Assembly: GCF_023276405.1 (NCBI RefSeq)
Contig: NZ_JALRMO010000001.1
Coordinates: 5,639,001-5,703,000, forward strand
Direction: 5' to 3'
DNA: 64,000 bases
From: Paenibacillus hamazuiensis
Lineage (GTDB): Bacteria > Bacillota > Bacilli > Paenibacillales > NBRC-103111
The notes below the pieces were generated by a model, which was not told where the DNA came from, did no database searches, and was given only the letters and a program-made list of their open reading frames with translations. Positions within the stretch are counted from its first letter, which is position 1. Each line of letters opens with the position of its first letter. Both the position numbers and the translations under genes were made by a program. Positions 1 through 9,544 of this stretch are shown one piece after another.

Positions 1-1
1 A

Positions 2-787
2 TCGAAAGGACTTCTCGAAACATACGCGCAAGGGCTTGTCGGTGTCGACGATATGCTGAAACGGCTGGTGACTCATTACGAAAATATCGATGAACCTACA
101 ATGATCGTTTTTTTCGGAGATCATCTGCCCAGTCTCGGCGACAATTACAAAGTATATAAGGACGCCGGCTATTTGAAGGAAAACGATCCGGATTTTTTAA
201 ATAAAATGTACCGCGTCCCTGTTCTTATTTGGAACAATTACTTGCCGGGGCATAAGGAAAATATTCATTTAAGTCCTTCTTTTCTCGGGCCTTATATGTT
301 AAAACTTGCGCAAAAACCGGGTAATTCCTACATGGATTATTTGTATCAGCTTTCGCTAAGAAGTCCGATCATTCCTCCCAAAGAACATATGGAGAAGATG
401 GGTATAGATAAAGATGACCTTAAAGTTTATGAAAGTCTGCAGTATGATGTTATGTTCGGAGAGCAATATGCTTTTGAACAGTTAAAAGATCAAATTAAAA
501 ACCCCGATTATATTATCGGATTAGGCCAAATGATTATCGATACGGCTTCCGAGCAGACAACGGACAACGAAACGGAGCTGCATATCAACGGCTCCAACTT
601 ACCTTATAACAGCATAGTGCTTATTAACGGCGAATCGGTGAAAGCGGAGTGGATCGATACAAGTCATATCAAGGCCAAGGTGACAACGAATTCGATGAGT
701 CAATCCGTTTGGAACATCTCCGTCATCGTGAAAGATTCAAAAGAAACCGTCATTGCCAAATCTAATCAGATCAGTTACTCGCGATAG
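2..787 (+). CDS. LTA synthase-like sulfatase-fold protein, C-terminal part (5' truncated)
   Basis: The frame is already open at the window edge, so the N-terminal membrane part and the catalytic Thr lie outside. The remaining 261 residues hold the FFGDHLPSLGDN stretch, the conserved metal-binding GDH motif of the LtaS/alkaline phosphatase superfamily that polymerises glycerol-phosphate or transfers phosphoglycerol at the cell surface. The last 80 or so residues (after IIDTASEQ) look like an added beta-sandwich, possibly IPT/TIG-like, with a pattern of short strands and an NGES turn. That tail is unusual for LtaS and could bind cell-wall polymer; this is inference. It ends in front of a strong terminator and points toward the convergent operon at 881-14118. 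Confidence 0.75.
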   Translation, partial: SKGLLETYAQGLVGVDDMLKRLVTHYENIDEPTMIVFFGDHLPSLGDNYKVYKDAGYLKENDPDFLNKMYRVPVLIWNNYLPGHKENIHLSPSFLGPYMLKLAQKPGNSYMDYLYQLSLRSPIIPPKEHMEKMGIDKDDLKVYESLQYDVMFGEQYAFEQLKDQIKNPDYIIGLGQMIIDTASEQTTDNETELHINGSNLPYNSIVLINGESVKAEWIDTSHIKAKVTTNSMSQSVWNISVIVKDSKETVIAKSNQISYSR

Positions 788-813
788 TCCGATTTTCATA
801 GGATTAAAATAAA

Positions 814-856
814 AAAGCTTCCGAGACCGACAGGTACGGAAGCTTTCGATTTTTTT
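814..856. terminator. Bidirectional rho-independent terminator
   Basis: A perfect 10-bp stem (AAAGCTTCCG with CGGAAGCTTT, bases 814-823 and 837-846) is flanked by a T run on the plus side and an A run on the minus side. It can therefore end both the sulfatase-fold gene on the plus strand and the long operon arriving on the minus strand. Confidence 0.9.
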
Positions 857-880
857 GTTATGTGGAGGCCCGGCTCCGCA

Positions 881-1360
881 TCAACCAATGACCCATTGAT
901 TTTTCGGCATGGACTGGTACTTCAGTTCCACTTGGACGACAGTGCGCTGCTCCCGGTCTGTTCCGGTTTCATTCACCGCCCATTGCCGCGAGATCAGTCC
1001 CCGCAATTCCCCTACTTCCTCCGCGGTCAACGCTAAATGACGGATAATCAGTCCATCCACTTCATAATCCTGATGCTCCAGTTTACGAAAACGAAAGTTC
1101 AATAACTTTCGCAAACCGTTGATCGAAATGAAGCTGAATTCGTAACCATATCGAATCGCGTTCTCCCAATCGTCACCGATTTCCGCGGCGGTATCGAGTA
1201 ATTTTGCGAAGTCGATATCGCCGTCGCCGGCGTGCCGGATCGCCGTGAAATCGCGACGAAGCAGGCTCTCTATAAGCAAATCGTCGGAAATGCCCGAAGC
1301 CCGGCAATTCTCGATCATAAAAGCGACGGGCATCGATAATTTGATTCCCGGTTTCGTCAT
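881..1360 (-). CDS. Protein of unknown function, last gene of the peptide-scavenging operon
   Basis: A 159-residue protein that I do not recognise. It has no signal peptide or membrane segment, is mixed charged, and has no Cys pair or obvious catalytic motif. Its start codon overlaps the stop of the S9 peptidase (ATGA), so it is very likely translated by coupling and belongs to the same operon. Helical N-terminal half (residues 10-90) and a strand-rich C-terminus (residues 100-155) suggest a small two-part cytoplasmic fold. No function is assigned. Confidence 0.7.
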   Translation of the reverse strand: MTKPGIKLSMPVAFMIENCRASGISDDLLIESLLRRDFTAIRHAGDGDIDFAKLLDTAAEIGDDWENAIRYGYEFSFISINGLRKLLNFRFRKLEHQDYEVDGLIIRHLALTAEEVGELRGLISRQWAVNETGTDREQRTVVQVELKYQSMPKNQWVIG

Positions 1361-3375
1361 TTCCCGGCATCCCCTTCGTACAAATGATCATGAAACCAGC
1401 CGGCGATTCGCTCCAAACGCGCCAAGCGAAGCGAAGGCTTTCCGTTTTTCAGGAACGTATGGTTCGAATCCGGGAAACGAACGAGCTGCGTCCGTTTGCC
1501 CAGCCTCCGCAGTGCAACATAGAGCTGATCGGCCTGTTCGATCGGGCAGCGCAAATCCTGCTCTCCATGCAAAATGAGCAGCGGTGTTTGAATATTTTTC
1601 ACGTACGCAAGCGGCGAGTGCGCCCATAACTTCTCCGGGTCGTCCCATGGATTTCCTTGGATGACGCCTTCCGTGTAAGAGATGCCGATATCGCTCATCC
1701 CGTAAAAAGAAAGCCAATTGGAAATCGAACGCTCGGTGACCGCTGCGCGAAAACGGTCCGAATGCCCGACAATCCAGTTCGTCAGAAACCCGCCGTAACT
1801 GCCGCCGGTTACTCCAAGCCTGCTCTCATCCACATCGTCGCGAATTTTTGTCACATAATCGACGGCTTCCATCACATCGCGGTAATCCCCGCCGCCGAAA
1901 TCGCCGCGGCAAGCTTGGGCGAACGGCTGCCCGTAACCGAAGCTGCCTCGGGGGTTCGTATACAAAACCATGTATCCGCTCGAGGCCATCATTTGAAAAT
2001 CATGGCTGTATGTATTGGCGTACATGGCGTGAGGACCGCCATGAATTTGCAAAATGAGCGGAACTTTGTTTCCGTGCGCGCTGCCCTCCGGTTTCATGAT
2101 CCAACCATGCACTTGCCCGCCGTCGGACGTCTCGAACCGGATCGATTCCGGAATACATAGCGAAAGCTGTTCCAGCAGCTCATCGTTGCTTCGCGTTATT
2201 CTTTGTTCCTCCCGGGTTTGCAGGTCGATAAGGTACAAGTCGCAGGGAAGCAGCGGATTGGAAGAGGCCGTCAGCAGCTTCGTTCCGTCGGCGGAAACAA
2301 CAAACTGAAACACATCGCGCTCTCCGCGGGTCACTGCTTCCGCTTCGCCATCCGTCGTAAAACGGTATACGTGCACATCGCCGCGAAAGGAACCCAGAAC
2401 ATAAAGGGATCGTCCGTCCGGACTGTACCATGGCGATCGCGGCGGTGCAGCTGCTTTCATATCGCTCAGTGCAAAGTTGCCGATCTGAATGTCCGTTTCA
2501 CCGTTAATCCGAACCGGGTCTCCCCCTTCCGCAGAAACGCGATACAAATTGTTTTGCGTCGCGCTTCCGAATTGACGGTCGTTTCCTATGAAGGCGATCG
2601 ATTTCCCGTCCGGAGAAAACGATGCTTGGCTTATCGCGAGTGTCGAATCTGTTATCCGGACCAAAGGGCCCCCGGACAGTCCTACCGTGAAAACATCTGC
2701 GAATGTTTGCAGGTCTGCATCGACGGAACCATCCCGGGTGATTTTGGCGATAAACCCGATTTTGCGGCTGTCAGGCGACCAGAACGGCTGGTTTATATCG
2801 AAAAAACCTTCCGTCAACCGGTTCACCTTCCCGCTGGCAAGCTCCAGCACAAAAAGATGGGCGTTTAACCCATCCGACAATCCGGACCCTTCTTCTTTCG
2901 GACAGGTGCGTGTAATCAGCATCGGTTTGGCATGTTTACTTTTGCGGTCTTCCTCCATCGATAAAGCATCTGTTCCCTCGTCCGGGTTGACCCGCGTGGT
3001 GAAGGCGATATATTGGCCGTTCGGCGACCAGGCGAAAGAAGCGATTCCGCGCTTTGCATTTGTTAGCTGCGCAGCCTCCCCGCCTGCAGCGGGAATCGCC
3101 CACAGCTGCCGTCCTTTGTCATTTACCCGGAGAAAAGCCAATAGCGAGCCATCCGGCGACCAGGCAGGCGTTACATCCTTCTCCCCGTGGGTGAACGGAA
3201 CATCAAGGCCGTCTTTCAAGGACACGACGCGAATATGCGATCGATAGTCGTTTTGGGCTTCATCAATCGTTCTGCACACATAGGCGGCTTTGCTGGCGGA
3301 CGGACATATGGCAGGATCAACGATCCAGGTGTATCGGTATAAATCTTCGGCGGTAACCGGTCGCTTCGATGTCAT
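1357..3375 (-). CDS. S9 family prolyl oligopeptidase / acylaminoacyl-peptidase
   Basis: Serine peptidase of 672 residues. The N-terminal two thirds form a WD-like beta-propeller (repeated WSPDG and FSPDG units at about residues 70-350) that filters small peptides. The C-terminal alpha/beta-hydrolase domain carries the nucleophile in GGSYGG (Ser about 526), then HGEQD (Asp) and SNHTF (His). It should cut short peptides or release an N-acylated residue in the cytoplasm. The start at 3375 is chosen over an in-frame ATG 27 bases upstream because an AGGAGG lies 8 bases before it and because ATGA overlaps the stop of the PLP enzyme. Its 3' end overlaps the next small gene in the same way. Confidence 0.9.
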   Translation of the reverse strand: MTSKRPVTAEDLYRYTWIVDPAICPSASKAAYVCRTIDEAQNDYRSHIRVVSLKDGLDVPFTHGEKDVTPAWSPDGSLLAFLRVNDKGRQLWAIPAAGGEAAQLTNAKRGIASFAWSPNGQYIAFTTRVNPDEGTDALSMEEDRKSKHAKPMLITRTCPKEEGSGLSDGLNAHLFVLELASGKVNRLTEGFFDINQPFWSPDSRKIGFIAKITRDGSVDADLQTFADVFTVGLSGGPLVRITDSTLAISQASFSPDGKSIAFIGNDRQFGSATQNNLYRVSAEGGDPVRINGETDIQIGNFALSDMKAAAPPRSPWYSPDGRSLYVLGSFRGDVHVYRFTTDGEAEAVTRGERDVFQFVVSADGTKLLTASSNPLLPCDLYLIDLQTREEQRITRSNDELLEQLSLCIPESIRFETSDGGQVHGWIMKPEGSAHGNKVPLILQIHGGPHAMYANTYSHDFQMMASSGYMVLYTNPRGSFGYGQPFAQACRGDFGGGDYRDVMEAVDYVTKIRDDVDESRLGVTGGSYGGFLTNWIVGHSDRFRAAVTERSISNWLSFYGMSDIGISYTEGVIQGNPWDDPEKLWAHSPLAYVKNIQTPLLILHGEQDLRCPIEQADQLYVALRRLGKRTQLVRFPDSNHTFLKNGKPSLRLARLERIAGWFHDHLYEGDAGK

Positions 3376-4577
3376 CCGAATTTCCTCCTGACATCGGAGC
3401 ATAGCGATAACGCTTGGTCGAGATCCGCAATAATATCCGAGACGTCTTCCAGTCCTACGGACAAACGAATCAATCCGTCCGATATGCCGAATTGCTGTCT
3501 TTCCTCGCAGGGGATCGAGAAATGGGTCATCGTTGCCGGGTGCTGAACCAGCGTTTCCGGGTCGCCAAGGCTGAAGGAAATCATGGCAAGACGAAGGCCG
3601 TTGATGAATCTTCTGCCCGCCTCCAAGCCGCCGATGATCTCGAAAGAAACGATTCCTCCCATCCCTCTCATTTGCCGTTTAGCGAGTTCATGCTGCGGAT
3701 GCGTCGGCAAACCGGGATAATAGACGCACTTCACCAGAGGATGGCCTTGCAAAAATGCAGCCACCTTCATCGCGTTTTCGCAATGAGCGCGCACTCTGAG
3801 CCCCATCGTCTTTAATCCGCGAAGAATAAGGAACGATTCCCAGGCATTCAAATTTTGCCCGAGATCGCCGGCGATTCGCTTGCGAATAAAGCTCACCACA
3901 TCTTTGGAGCCGACGACAAAACCGGCCAGCACGTCCCCATGGCCGTTCATATATTTGGTTGCGCTGTGCACGACGACATCCGCACCCAGTTCCAGCGGAC
4001 GCTGCAAATACGGCGTCATGAACGTATTGTCAACGATTAAGGGAATCCTATGTTCCTTGGCTACGGCCGCAATCATGCGCAAGTCAAGCACCGTTAACTT
4101 CGGATTTGAGGGGGTTTCCACATACAGAGCTTTTGTGTTCGGCTTGATTGCCGCACGGATTTTCACAGGATCCGTACAATCGACGAAATGGGCTTCAATG
4201 CCGAAGCGCGGCGCCAACTGGGTTATAAAATTATAAGTCCCCCCATAAACGTCCTTGGTCACGATCACATGATCGCCGTGCTGGAGAAAAGCAAGCAATG
4301 CCGAACTGATCGCAGCCATACCGCTGCTTAGACCGATGCTGTCCTCCCCGCCTTCCAGCTCCGCGACTTTTTGCTCCAACGTACGTGTGGTCGGATTTCC
4401 GTATCGGCCGTAGTAGGTGCCTTCCTTGTCCCCTGACACGACATCTGCCGCCGTTTCCACATCCGGAAAGGCATAGGCAACGGCCGGAATGACCGGCTGC
4501 GAAATGGCTCCCGTATGCGCATCCGGATGCTGCGCAGCATGTACGGCCAGCGTATCGAATCCCCACTTTTGTTTCAT
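3372..4577 (-). CDS. PLP-dependent Cys/Met metabolism enzyme (gamma-synthase / gamma-lyase family)
   Basis: A 401-residue, full-length member of the trans-sulfuration PLP family (MetB/MetC/methionine gamma-lyase). Visible are YGRYGNPT at 56-63, ETPSNP at 154-159, and the PLP lysine in HSATKY (Lys208). Family members either build cystathionine or split C-S bonds to give a keto acid, ammonia and a thiol. Sequence alone does not separate these. The setting in a peptide uptake and hydrolysis operon, not in a methionine biosynthesis operon, favours a lyase that frees sulfur from an imported compound; this is inference. GAGGAGG lies just before the ATG. Confidence 0.85.
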   Translation of the reverse strand: MKQKWGFDTLAVHAAQHPDAHTGAISQPVIPAVAYAFPDVETAADVVSGDKEGTYYGRYGNPTTRTLEQKVAELEGGEDSIGLSSGMAAISSALLAFLQHGDHVIVTKDVYGGTYNFITQLAPRFGIEAHFVDCTDPVKIRAAIKPNTKALYVETPSNPKLTVLDLRMIAAVAKEHRIPLIVDNTFMTPYLQRPLELGADVVVHSATKYMNGHGDVLAGFVVGSKDVVSFIRKRIAGDLGQNLNAWESFLILRGLKTMGLRVRAHCENAMKVAAFLQGHPLVKCVYYPGLPTHPQHELAKRQMRGMGGIVSFEIIGGLEAGRRFINGLRLAMISFSLGDPETLVQHPATMTHFSIPCEERQQFGISDGLIRLSVGLEDVSDIIADLDQALSLCSDVRRKFG

Positions 4578-4621
4578 GCAAACCCCTCCTCACTAAAACG
4601 TACTGTCACAGCCCTTCAGCC

Positions 4622-5377
4622 CTATACACCGGATATTCTGGATATTCCCCATTGGTGTTCCAAGAACTGCACAATGCGTTCAACCGACCGATCCACCAAA
4701 AGCTTTCCTTTCTCCGCACTCGCGATCGTGGAATCCCCGACCGTTCCCCATTCGGAGTTAGCGGAGAGCTTGCCGTATTTCATAATATCGGGAAAAGAAT
4801 CTTTAAGCTTTCGCTCTACCTTCATCGTTTTGCTCGTATCAACCAGTTCCGGATGCAGGTACATCATCACCGACGTGCCGGCTTCCCCTGCATGGGAATG
4901 TGCGGTTTCCCCGCTTTCCAGAACCCCTTGGTCAACCGACTTAAGGAACCGCCAATAATCAATCTGCGCTTTGCGAATATCGCTGCGTTCCCGGAGCGAA
5001 TACGAAAGCTGAGCGATGATCGGAACGTTGCCGGCGTGTGCGTTCACAAAAAGGAAATCTTTGAACCCCCATTTGAGCAAGCTGTCGATCACATCGTTTA
5101 AATACGCTTTGAAGCTTTCAGGACGGATCGTAATCGTACCCGGAAATTCATCCAGCATGGACGAGTCCCCCACTTCCAGCGTCGGTCCGATAATCGCATT
5201 GACCTGATCGGCAACCCGTTTGGCGATCTGAACGGCAACGAAGCTGTCGGAGCCGAGCGGCAGATGAGGACCGTATACTTCGCACGCCCCGGCGGGGATA
5301 ATGACCAAATCGGTATGCTTCTTCCGCTCGGCAAACGTCGTCCAGCTCATCTCTTTCAGGAATGAGGCGGACATCAC
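4622..5377 (-). CDS. Creatininase-family amide hydrolase (subfamily with EVY in place of EQH)
   Basis: A 251-residue protein with the creatininase fold signature: PAGACEVYGPHLPLGSD at about 28-44 and VNAHAGN at about 113. In this family Glu, His, Asp and a second His bind two metals to hydrolyse cyclic amides or formamides. Here the first ligand set reads Glu-Val-Tyr where creatininase has Glu-Gln-His, so one metal ligand may be lost or replaced. A GTG start at 5377 has an AGGAG at 8 bases; an ATG at 5374 is possible and gives a TGATG junction with the thioredoxin gene. Substrate unknown; a related gene lies at 43929-44798. Confidence 0.8.
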   Translation of the reverse strand: MMSASFLKEMSWTTFAERKKHTDLVIIPAGACEVYGPHLPLGSDSFVAVQIAKRVADQVNAIIGPTLEVGDSSMLDEFPGTITIRPESFKAYLNDVIDSLLKWGFKDFLFVNAHAGNVPIIAQLSYSLRERSDIRKAQIDYWRFLKSVDQGVLESGETAHSHAGEAGTSVMMYLHPELVDTSKTMKVERKLKDSFPDIMKYGKLSANSEWGTVGDSTIASAEKGKLLVDRSVERIVQFLEHQWGISRISGV

Positions 5378-5724
5378 GCTTCAAGCTCCTTTGCGCGGCA
5401 AGCAGCCAATGCCTCGTCCAAAAAAGCTTCAATCTCCTCGCGCGTTTTGCGCAGCTTGCTGACGAACCGGTGGCGCTCGATTCCTTGCTCGATCACAACG
5501 AAGCTCGGAATGCCGAGAATGTTGTATTGCTCGCACAGCTCCGGCAGCTCGTCGCGGTCAATTTCGAAGAACGTGAGCCGGTCGGCATAAGCCTGCTCCA
5601 CTTCAGGCATAAACGGATCGATATAATGGCAGTCTTTGCACCATGTCGTCTTGAACACGGCTACGGTAGGTTTGGCGCTCATAATCGCCTCTTGAAATTG
5701 CGGGACCGAACTGATTTTGTTCAC
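5374..5724 (-). CDS. Thioredoxin-like protein with WCKDC active site
   Basis: A 116-residue, leaderless thioredoxin fold with the redox pair in TTWCKDCHYIDPF (Cys29, Cys32) and the cis-proline loop GIPSF. It is a cytoplasmic dithiol reductant. WCKDC is less common than the WCGPC of housekeeping thioredoxin, suggesting a dedicated partner. It sits inside the peptide/sulfur operon between the nitrilase-fold gene (24-base gap) and the creatininase-family gene (overlapping). GTG start with AGGAGG 9 bases upstream. It may reduce disulfides of imported cystine-type peptides or recycle an enzyme of this operon; that role is inferred from context. Confidence 0.85.
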   Translation of the reverse strand: MNKISSVPQFQEAIMSAKPTVAVFKTTWCKDCHYIDPFMPEVEQAYADRLTFFEIDRDELPELCEQYNILGIPSFVVIEQGIERHRFVSKLRKTREEIEAFLDEALAACRAKELEA

Positions 5725-5748
5725 AGCTTCCGACCTCCTGGTATTCTT

Positions 5749-6576
5749 TTATGATAACGCCGGGCCGTACAGCTCCGGTCTGCGATGCACGTAAGACGGC
5801 AGCTTGGCGCGCACCTCTTCGACCCGCCCAAGGTCAATCCGGCAAGGAATAAGCGCTTCGGTTTCCGGTCCGGCCACCATCGTGACACCCATCGGATCGA
5901 CAACCATGCTTTGCCCGATGTAAAAGTTGTCGCTCACTTTGCCGCAAGCGACGACAAACACCGTATTTTCGATCGCCCGGGTCGTTACCAGATTGGACCA
6001 ATGAAGTTCCTTCAGAGGGCCGCGCACCCAGCCGGACGGTACGATAAGGATGTCGGCTCCATGCATCGCCTGGTGCCGCGCGATTTCCGGAAAACGCAGC
6101 TCGTAGCAGACGAACAGACCGATCTTCCCAAATGGCGTTTCGATCGGCTCGAACAGAGCGTCTCCGGGCTTGATATTTCTCGACTCGTTGTACCCGAACG
6201 CGTCGAACAGGTGTGTTTTCCGATAGGCGCTGACGGTATGTCCTTCCGAGTTGATCACGACAGTTGTGTTATATACGCGCTGCTCTTCAGGATCCTCCAC
6301 CGCTTCCCGCATGCCGAAAATAAGCCAAACGCCGTAGCGGCGCGCGAGCTCGGCCATCCCCCGGACGAACGGTCCGTCGACCGGCTCCGCATCCCTTAAG
6401 GAAACGTCCTTCGGCGTTCCTATCGGGAAATGACTCATGAATACTTCGGGAAACACGACAAGAGACGCCCCATGGATATGAACCGAGTCTTCAACCGCCT
6501 TCTCCGCTTTTTGCAGGTTGATATGCTTGTCGTCGGTCGAGGTTAATTGAGCCATTACCAATTGAAATGAAGACAT
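5749..6576 (-). CDS. Carbon-nitrogen hydrolase (nitrilase superfamily)
   Basis: A 275-residue enzyme of the nitrilase/amidase fold with the complete catalytic triad: Glu44 in VVFPEVF, Lys120 in YRKTHLFD, Cys157 in GLFVCYELRFPE. It resembles the omega-amidase and deaminated-glutathione amidase branch. These act on keto-acid amides or small amides in the cytoplasm, which would suit a step after a PLP lyase or transaminase. The ribosome site AAAGGAG is about 12 bases before the ATG, slightly long. It lies 17 bases after the ABC ATPase gene and is clearly co-transcribed. Confidence 0.88.
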   Translation of the reverse strand: MSSFQLVMAQLTSTDDKHINLQKAEKAVEDSVHIHGASLVVFPEVFMSHFPIGTPKDVSLRDAEPVDGPFVRGMAELARRYGVWLIFGMREAVEDPEEQRVYNTTVVINSEGHTVSAYRKTHLFDAFGYNESRNIKPGDALFEPIETPFGKIGLFVCYELRFPEIARHQAMHGADILIVPSGWVRGPLKELHWSNLVTTRAIENTVFVVACGKVSDNFYIGQSMVVDPMGVTMVAGPETEALIPCRIDLGRVEEVRAKLPSYVHRRPELYGPALS

Positions 6577-6593
6577 GTTGGGTCACTTCTCCT

Positions 6594-7592
6594 TTATGCG
6601 GTCTGATCGCTCTGCAGCGGAAAATGGCATGCTGCCGCATGGCCTGCGCCGTATTCCTGCAGCGCCGGCGTCTTTTGGCGGCAAACCTCCTGGGCGTAGG
6701 GACAACGGGGGTGGAATGCGCAGCCTTCGGGCGGCCGCGCCGGATTCGGCAGGTCGCCGGCAAGCAGATTGCGTTTTTTGCGCTGAGTCGGGTCCGGTAC
6801 CGGCACAGCGGACAACAGCGCTTCCGTATACGGATGCTTGGGTCCGGCAAACAATTCGTCCCTGCCGGCGATTTCGACGATTTTCCCCAAGTACATAACG
6901 GCAATCCGATCGCTGATATGTTTGACGGAGGGAAGGCCGTGCCCGATAAAAATATAAGTAAGCTGAAAGTCTAGTTGCAGCTGCTTCAGCAAATTCAAAA
7001 TTTGCGCCTGGATGGAAACGTCAAGAGCGGACACCGGCTCATCGCAAATGACGAGCTTCGGCTTCAAGGCAAGCGCCCGTGCGATTCCGATGCGCTGCCG
7101 CTGTCCTCCGCTGAATTCATGCGGAAAACGTTCCATATGATGGCCCCCGAGGCCGACGGTCCCAAGCAGCTCGGCCACCTGGCCTCTTAGCTCGGCTCCT
7201 TGCGCCACCCCATGAATGCGCAGCGGCTCGGCAATGATGTCCGAAACCCTCATTCGCGGGTTAAGCGAAGCGAACGGGTCTTGAAACACGATTTGCAAAT
7301 CGCGTCTTACCCGTCGTATCTCTTCCCCGGCAAGCTTCGTTAAATCCCGGCCTTCGAACCAAATCTCGCCTTCCGTCGGCTCAAGCAGCTGGGCGATCAT
7401 TTGGCCCGTTGTCGATTTGCCGCAGCCCGATTCACCGACGATTCCGAGCGTTTCGCCTTGCTTAACGTGGAAGCTTACATCGTCCACCGCCCGAACAAAC
7501 TCTTTGCGCCTGGAAAATAACCCGCCGCCAAGCGGAAAATGTTTTTTTAAACCTTTCACTTGCAATAATAGTTCACTCGGTTCTTTACTCAC
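6594..7592 (-). CDS. Oligopeptide/dipeptide ABC importer ATPase (OppF/DppF type)
   Basis: A 332-residue ATPase with Walker [10 protein letters not shown], signature [12 protein letters not shown], Walker [12 protein letters not shown] and the C-terminal oligopeptide-transporter extension with cysteines in [14 protein letters not shown]. It powers the peptide importer encoded immediately upstream. I place the start at GTG 7592, which overlaps the stop of the preceding ATPase (GTGA) and has GAGGAGG 7 bases upstream, not at the ATG 27 bases earlier. The C-terminal cysteine cluster is typical of Opp/Dpp ATPases that bind an iron-sulfur cluster. Confidence 0.93.
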   Translation of the reverse strand: MSKEPSELLLQVKGLKKHFPLGGGLFSRRKEFVRAVDDVSFHVKQGETLGIVGESGCGKSTTGQMIAQLLEPTEGEIWFEGRDLTKLAGEEIRRVRRDLQIVFQDPFASLNPRMRVSDIIAEPLRIHGVAQGAELRGQVAELLGTVGLGGHHMERFPHEFSGGQRQRIGIARALALKPKLVICDEPVSALDVSIQAQILNLLKQLQLDFQLTYIFIGHGLPSVKHISDRIAVMYLGKIVEIAGRDELFAGPKHPYTEALLSAVPVPDPTQRKKRNLLAGDLPNPARPPEGCAFHPRCPYAQEVCRQKTPALQEYGAGHAAACHFPLQSDQTA

Positions 7593-8572
7593 GCTGAGAC
7601 CTCCTCGGCACGCAGACATCTGACCCGGTGGCCTTCCGTATGTTTAACCGGAGCCAGCTCCGGGTTCATTTTAGCGCACTCGCTTGCCGCGAACGGACAT
7701 CTCGGATGGAACGAGCAGCCGCTCGGCATGTCCAGCAAATGAGGCACCATGCCGGGGATCGAAGCGAGCTCGTCTTTTTGCTCATCCAGCTTGGGAAGCG
7801 AGCCAAGCAGACCGATCGTATAAGGATGACGGGGATGGGCGAACAAGTCGTAAACGCTCGCCTCTTCGACGATTTGGCCGGCATACATGACGACCACCCG
7901 GTCGGCCATTTCGGCAACAACACCCAAATCGTGTGTAATCAAAATGACGCCGGTATTTTGCTCCTTGGCGAGCGTATCGATCAACTCGAGAATTTGCGCC
8001 TGAATGGTCACATCCAAGGCCGTGGTCGGCTCGTCGGCGATAAGCAGCTTCGGCCTGCACGCAAGCGCCATCGCGATCATGACTCTTTGACGCATGCCGC
8101 CGGACAGCTGATGCGGGAAGCTGTCGACCACTTTCCCGGCGTTTGGGATGCCCACCTTCTCCAGCATTTCCATGCTTTTCTGTCTGGCCGCCGGTTTATC
8201 GAGTCCTTGGTGCACCCGAAAAACTTCACTAATTTGAAAACCAACAGTGAACACCGGATTAAGCGAGGTCATCGGCTCCTGGAAGATCATCGATATTTCG
8301 TTACCCCGAAGCTTTCGCAGCTCTTTTCGGTTAAGCTTGAGCAGATCTCTGCCTTCGAAACGAATTTCTCCGCCCACGATTTCGCCGGGGGAAGCGACGA
8401 GACCCATGATGGATAAAGACGTCACGCTTTTCCCGCAGCCGGATTCCCCTACGATCGCCAGCGTTTCGCCGCGATTGACGGAGAAGCTGACGCCGTTAAC
8501 GGACGGAGCCGTGCCTTGATCGGTTTTGAAATAGGTTTTCAGCTGTTGGACTTCCAAGAGCGTTGAGGTCAT
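7589..8572 (-). CDS. Oligopeptide/dipeptide ABC importer ATPase (OppD/DppD type)
   Basis: A 327-residue ATPase with Walker [10 protein letters not shown], signature [12 protein letters not shown], Walker [14 protein letters not shown] and the C-terminal [14 protein letters not shown] extension. It pairs with the adjoining ATPase as the heterodimeric motor of the importer. ATG start with a purine-rich site upstream; 24 bases after the permease gene and overlapping the next ATPase gene by four bases. Confidence 0.93.
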   Translation of the reverse strand: MTSTLLEVQQLKTYFKTDQGTAPSVNGVSFSVNRGETLAIVGESGCGKSVTSLSIMGLVASPGEIVGGEIRFEGRDLLKLNRKELRKLRGNEISMIFQEPMTSLNPVFTVGFQISEVFRVHQGLDKPAARQKSMEMLEKVGIPNAGKVVDSFPHQLSGGMRQRVMIAMALACRPKLLIADEPTTALDVTIQAQILELIDTLAKEQNTGVILITHDLGVVAEMADRVVVMYAGQIVEEASVYDLFAHPRHPYTIGLLGSLPKLDEQKDELASIPGMVPHLLDMPSGCSFHPRCPFAASECAKMNPELAPVKHTEGHRVRCLRAEEVSA

Positions 8573-8596
8573 CCCGTTTCCCCGCTTTCCCGTTTC

Positions 8597-9526
8597 TTAT
8601 TCCTTTGTTTTCATCCGGGGGTCCAGCATATCGCGCAGCCAGTCTCCCAAAAATATGACGCCCAGCACCGTTATCGTAATCGCAAGACCCGGAAACGTCG
8701 CCACCCACCAGCTGGTGGCCAAATATTGCCTTCCGTCGCTCAGCATTCCTCCCCAGGAGACATCCGGCGGTTTAATGCCCAACCCCAGAAAGCTGAGGGA
8801 TGCTTCCAAAATGATCGTTGTCGCCACGCTCATCGTCGAAATGACGATAAAAGAAGATAGCACGTTAGGAAGAATATGGATGAAAATGATGCGAAGATCA
8901 CTGGCGCCGACCGCTCTTGCTCCCTTTACAAAATCACGCTCTTTTACGCTTAATACTTCCCCGCGGACGACGCGGGCGTAGGAAACCCAGTTGGTGATGC
9001 CGATGACAAAAATCAGCGTGCCTAGCCCCGGCCCTACCACCGCGAGCAAGACGAGCATAAATAAAATCGTAGGAATAGCCAAAAACGCATCGGCCACCCT
9101 CATAATAACGGCATTCAGCCATTTGCCGTAATATCCCGCCAACAGGCCGAGCACGGCCCCGATGGCGCCCGAAACGAAAACGGCGCAAATGCCTACGATC
9201 AACGAGACCCGCGATCCGTAAACGATCCGGCTCCATATATCCCTTCCGAGGTTGTCCGTTCCAAGAATATGCTGCGGGGTTCCTCTATCGAGCCAAACCG
9301 GCGGAAGCAATCTTTGCGTCGGATTAATTTTTGCCGGATCCTGCGTAGCAATGAAGGGAGCGAATAGGGCGACTAAACAGACCAGAATAACAAGCACGGC
9401 TCCGACGGTTCCCGTTTTGCTTTTGAGCAGAAGCTTGAATGCGCGTTTCAGACGATGCCGGTTCGCTTCGTCTTTATCGCGTTCCGCCAGCAAGCTTTCG
9501 GCTTGCGGTTCAATTGGCAAAGCCAT
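8597..9526 (-). CDS. Peptide ABC importer permease (OppC/DppC type)
   Basis: A 309-residue inner-membrane permease with about six membrane helices, an N-terminal cytoplasmic arm of some 35 residues, a first helix near 40-60, and the binding-protein-dependent transport EAA loop at GARAVGASDLRIIFIHILPN. The C-terminal EASLSFLGLGIKPPDVSWGGML is characteristic of the DppC/OppC branch. It forms the channel with the permease encoded 18 bases upstream. Confidence 0.93.
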   Translation of the reverse strand: MALPIEPQAESLLAERDKDEANRHRLKRAFKLLLKSKTGTVGAVLVILVCLVALFAPFIATQDPAKINPTQRLLPPVWLDRGTPQHILGTDNLGRDIWSRIVYGSRVSLIVGICAVFVSGAIGAVLGLLAGYYGKWLNAVIMRVADAFLAIPTILFMLVLLAVVGPGLGTLIFVIGITNWVSYARVVRGEVLSVKERDFVKGARAVGASDLRIIFIHILPNVLSSFIVISTMSVATTIILEASLSFLGLGIKPPDVSWGGMLSDGRQYLATSWWVATFPGLAITITVLGVIFLGDWLRDMLDPRMKTKE

Positions 9527-9544
9527 ATCTCTCCCCTTCCTCCC

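Noticed and set aside
3372-4621. SAM (S-box) or T-box leader before the PLP enzyme
   Set aside because: The gene is inside an operon with a 44-base gap; no leader RNA, terminator or specifier pattern fits.
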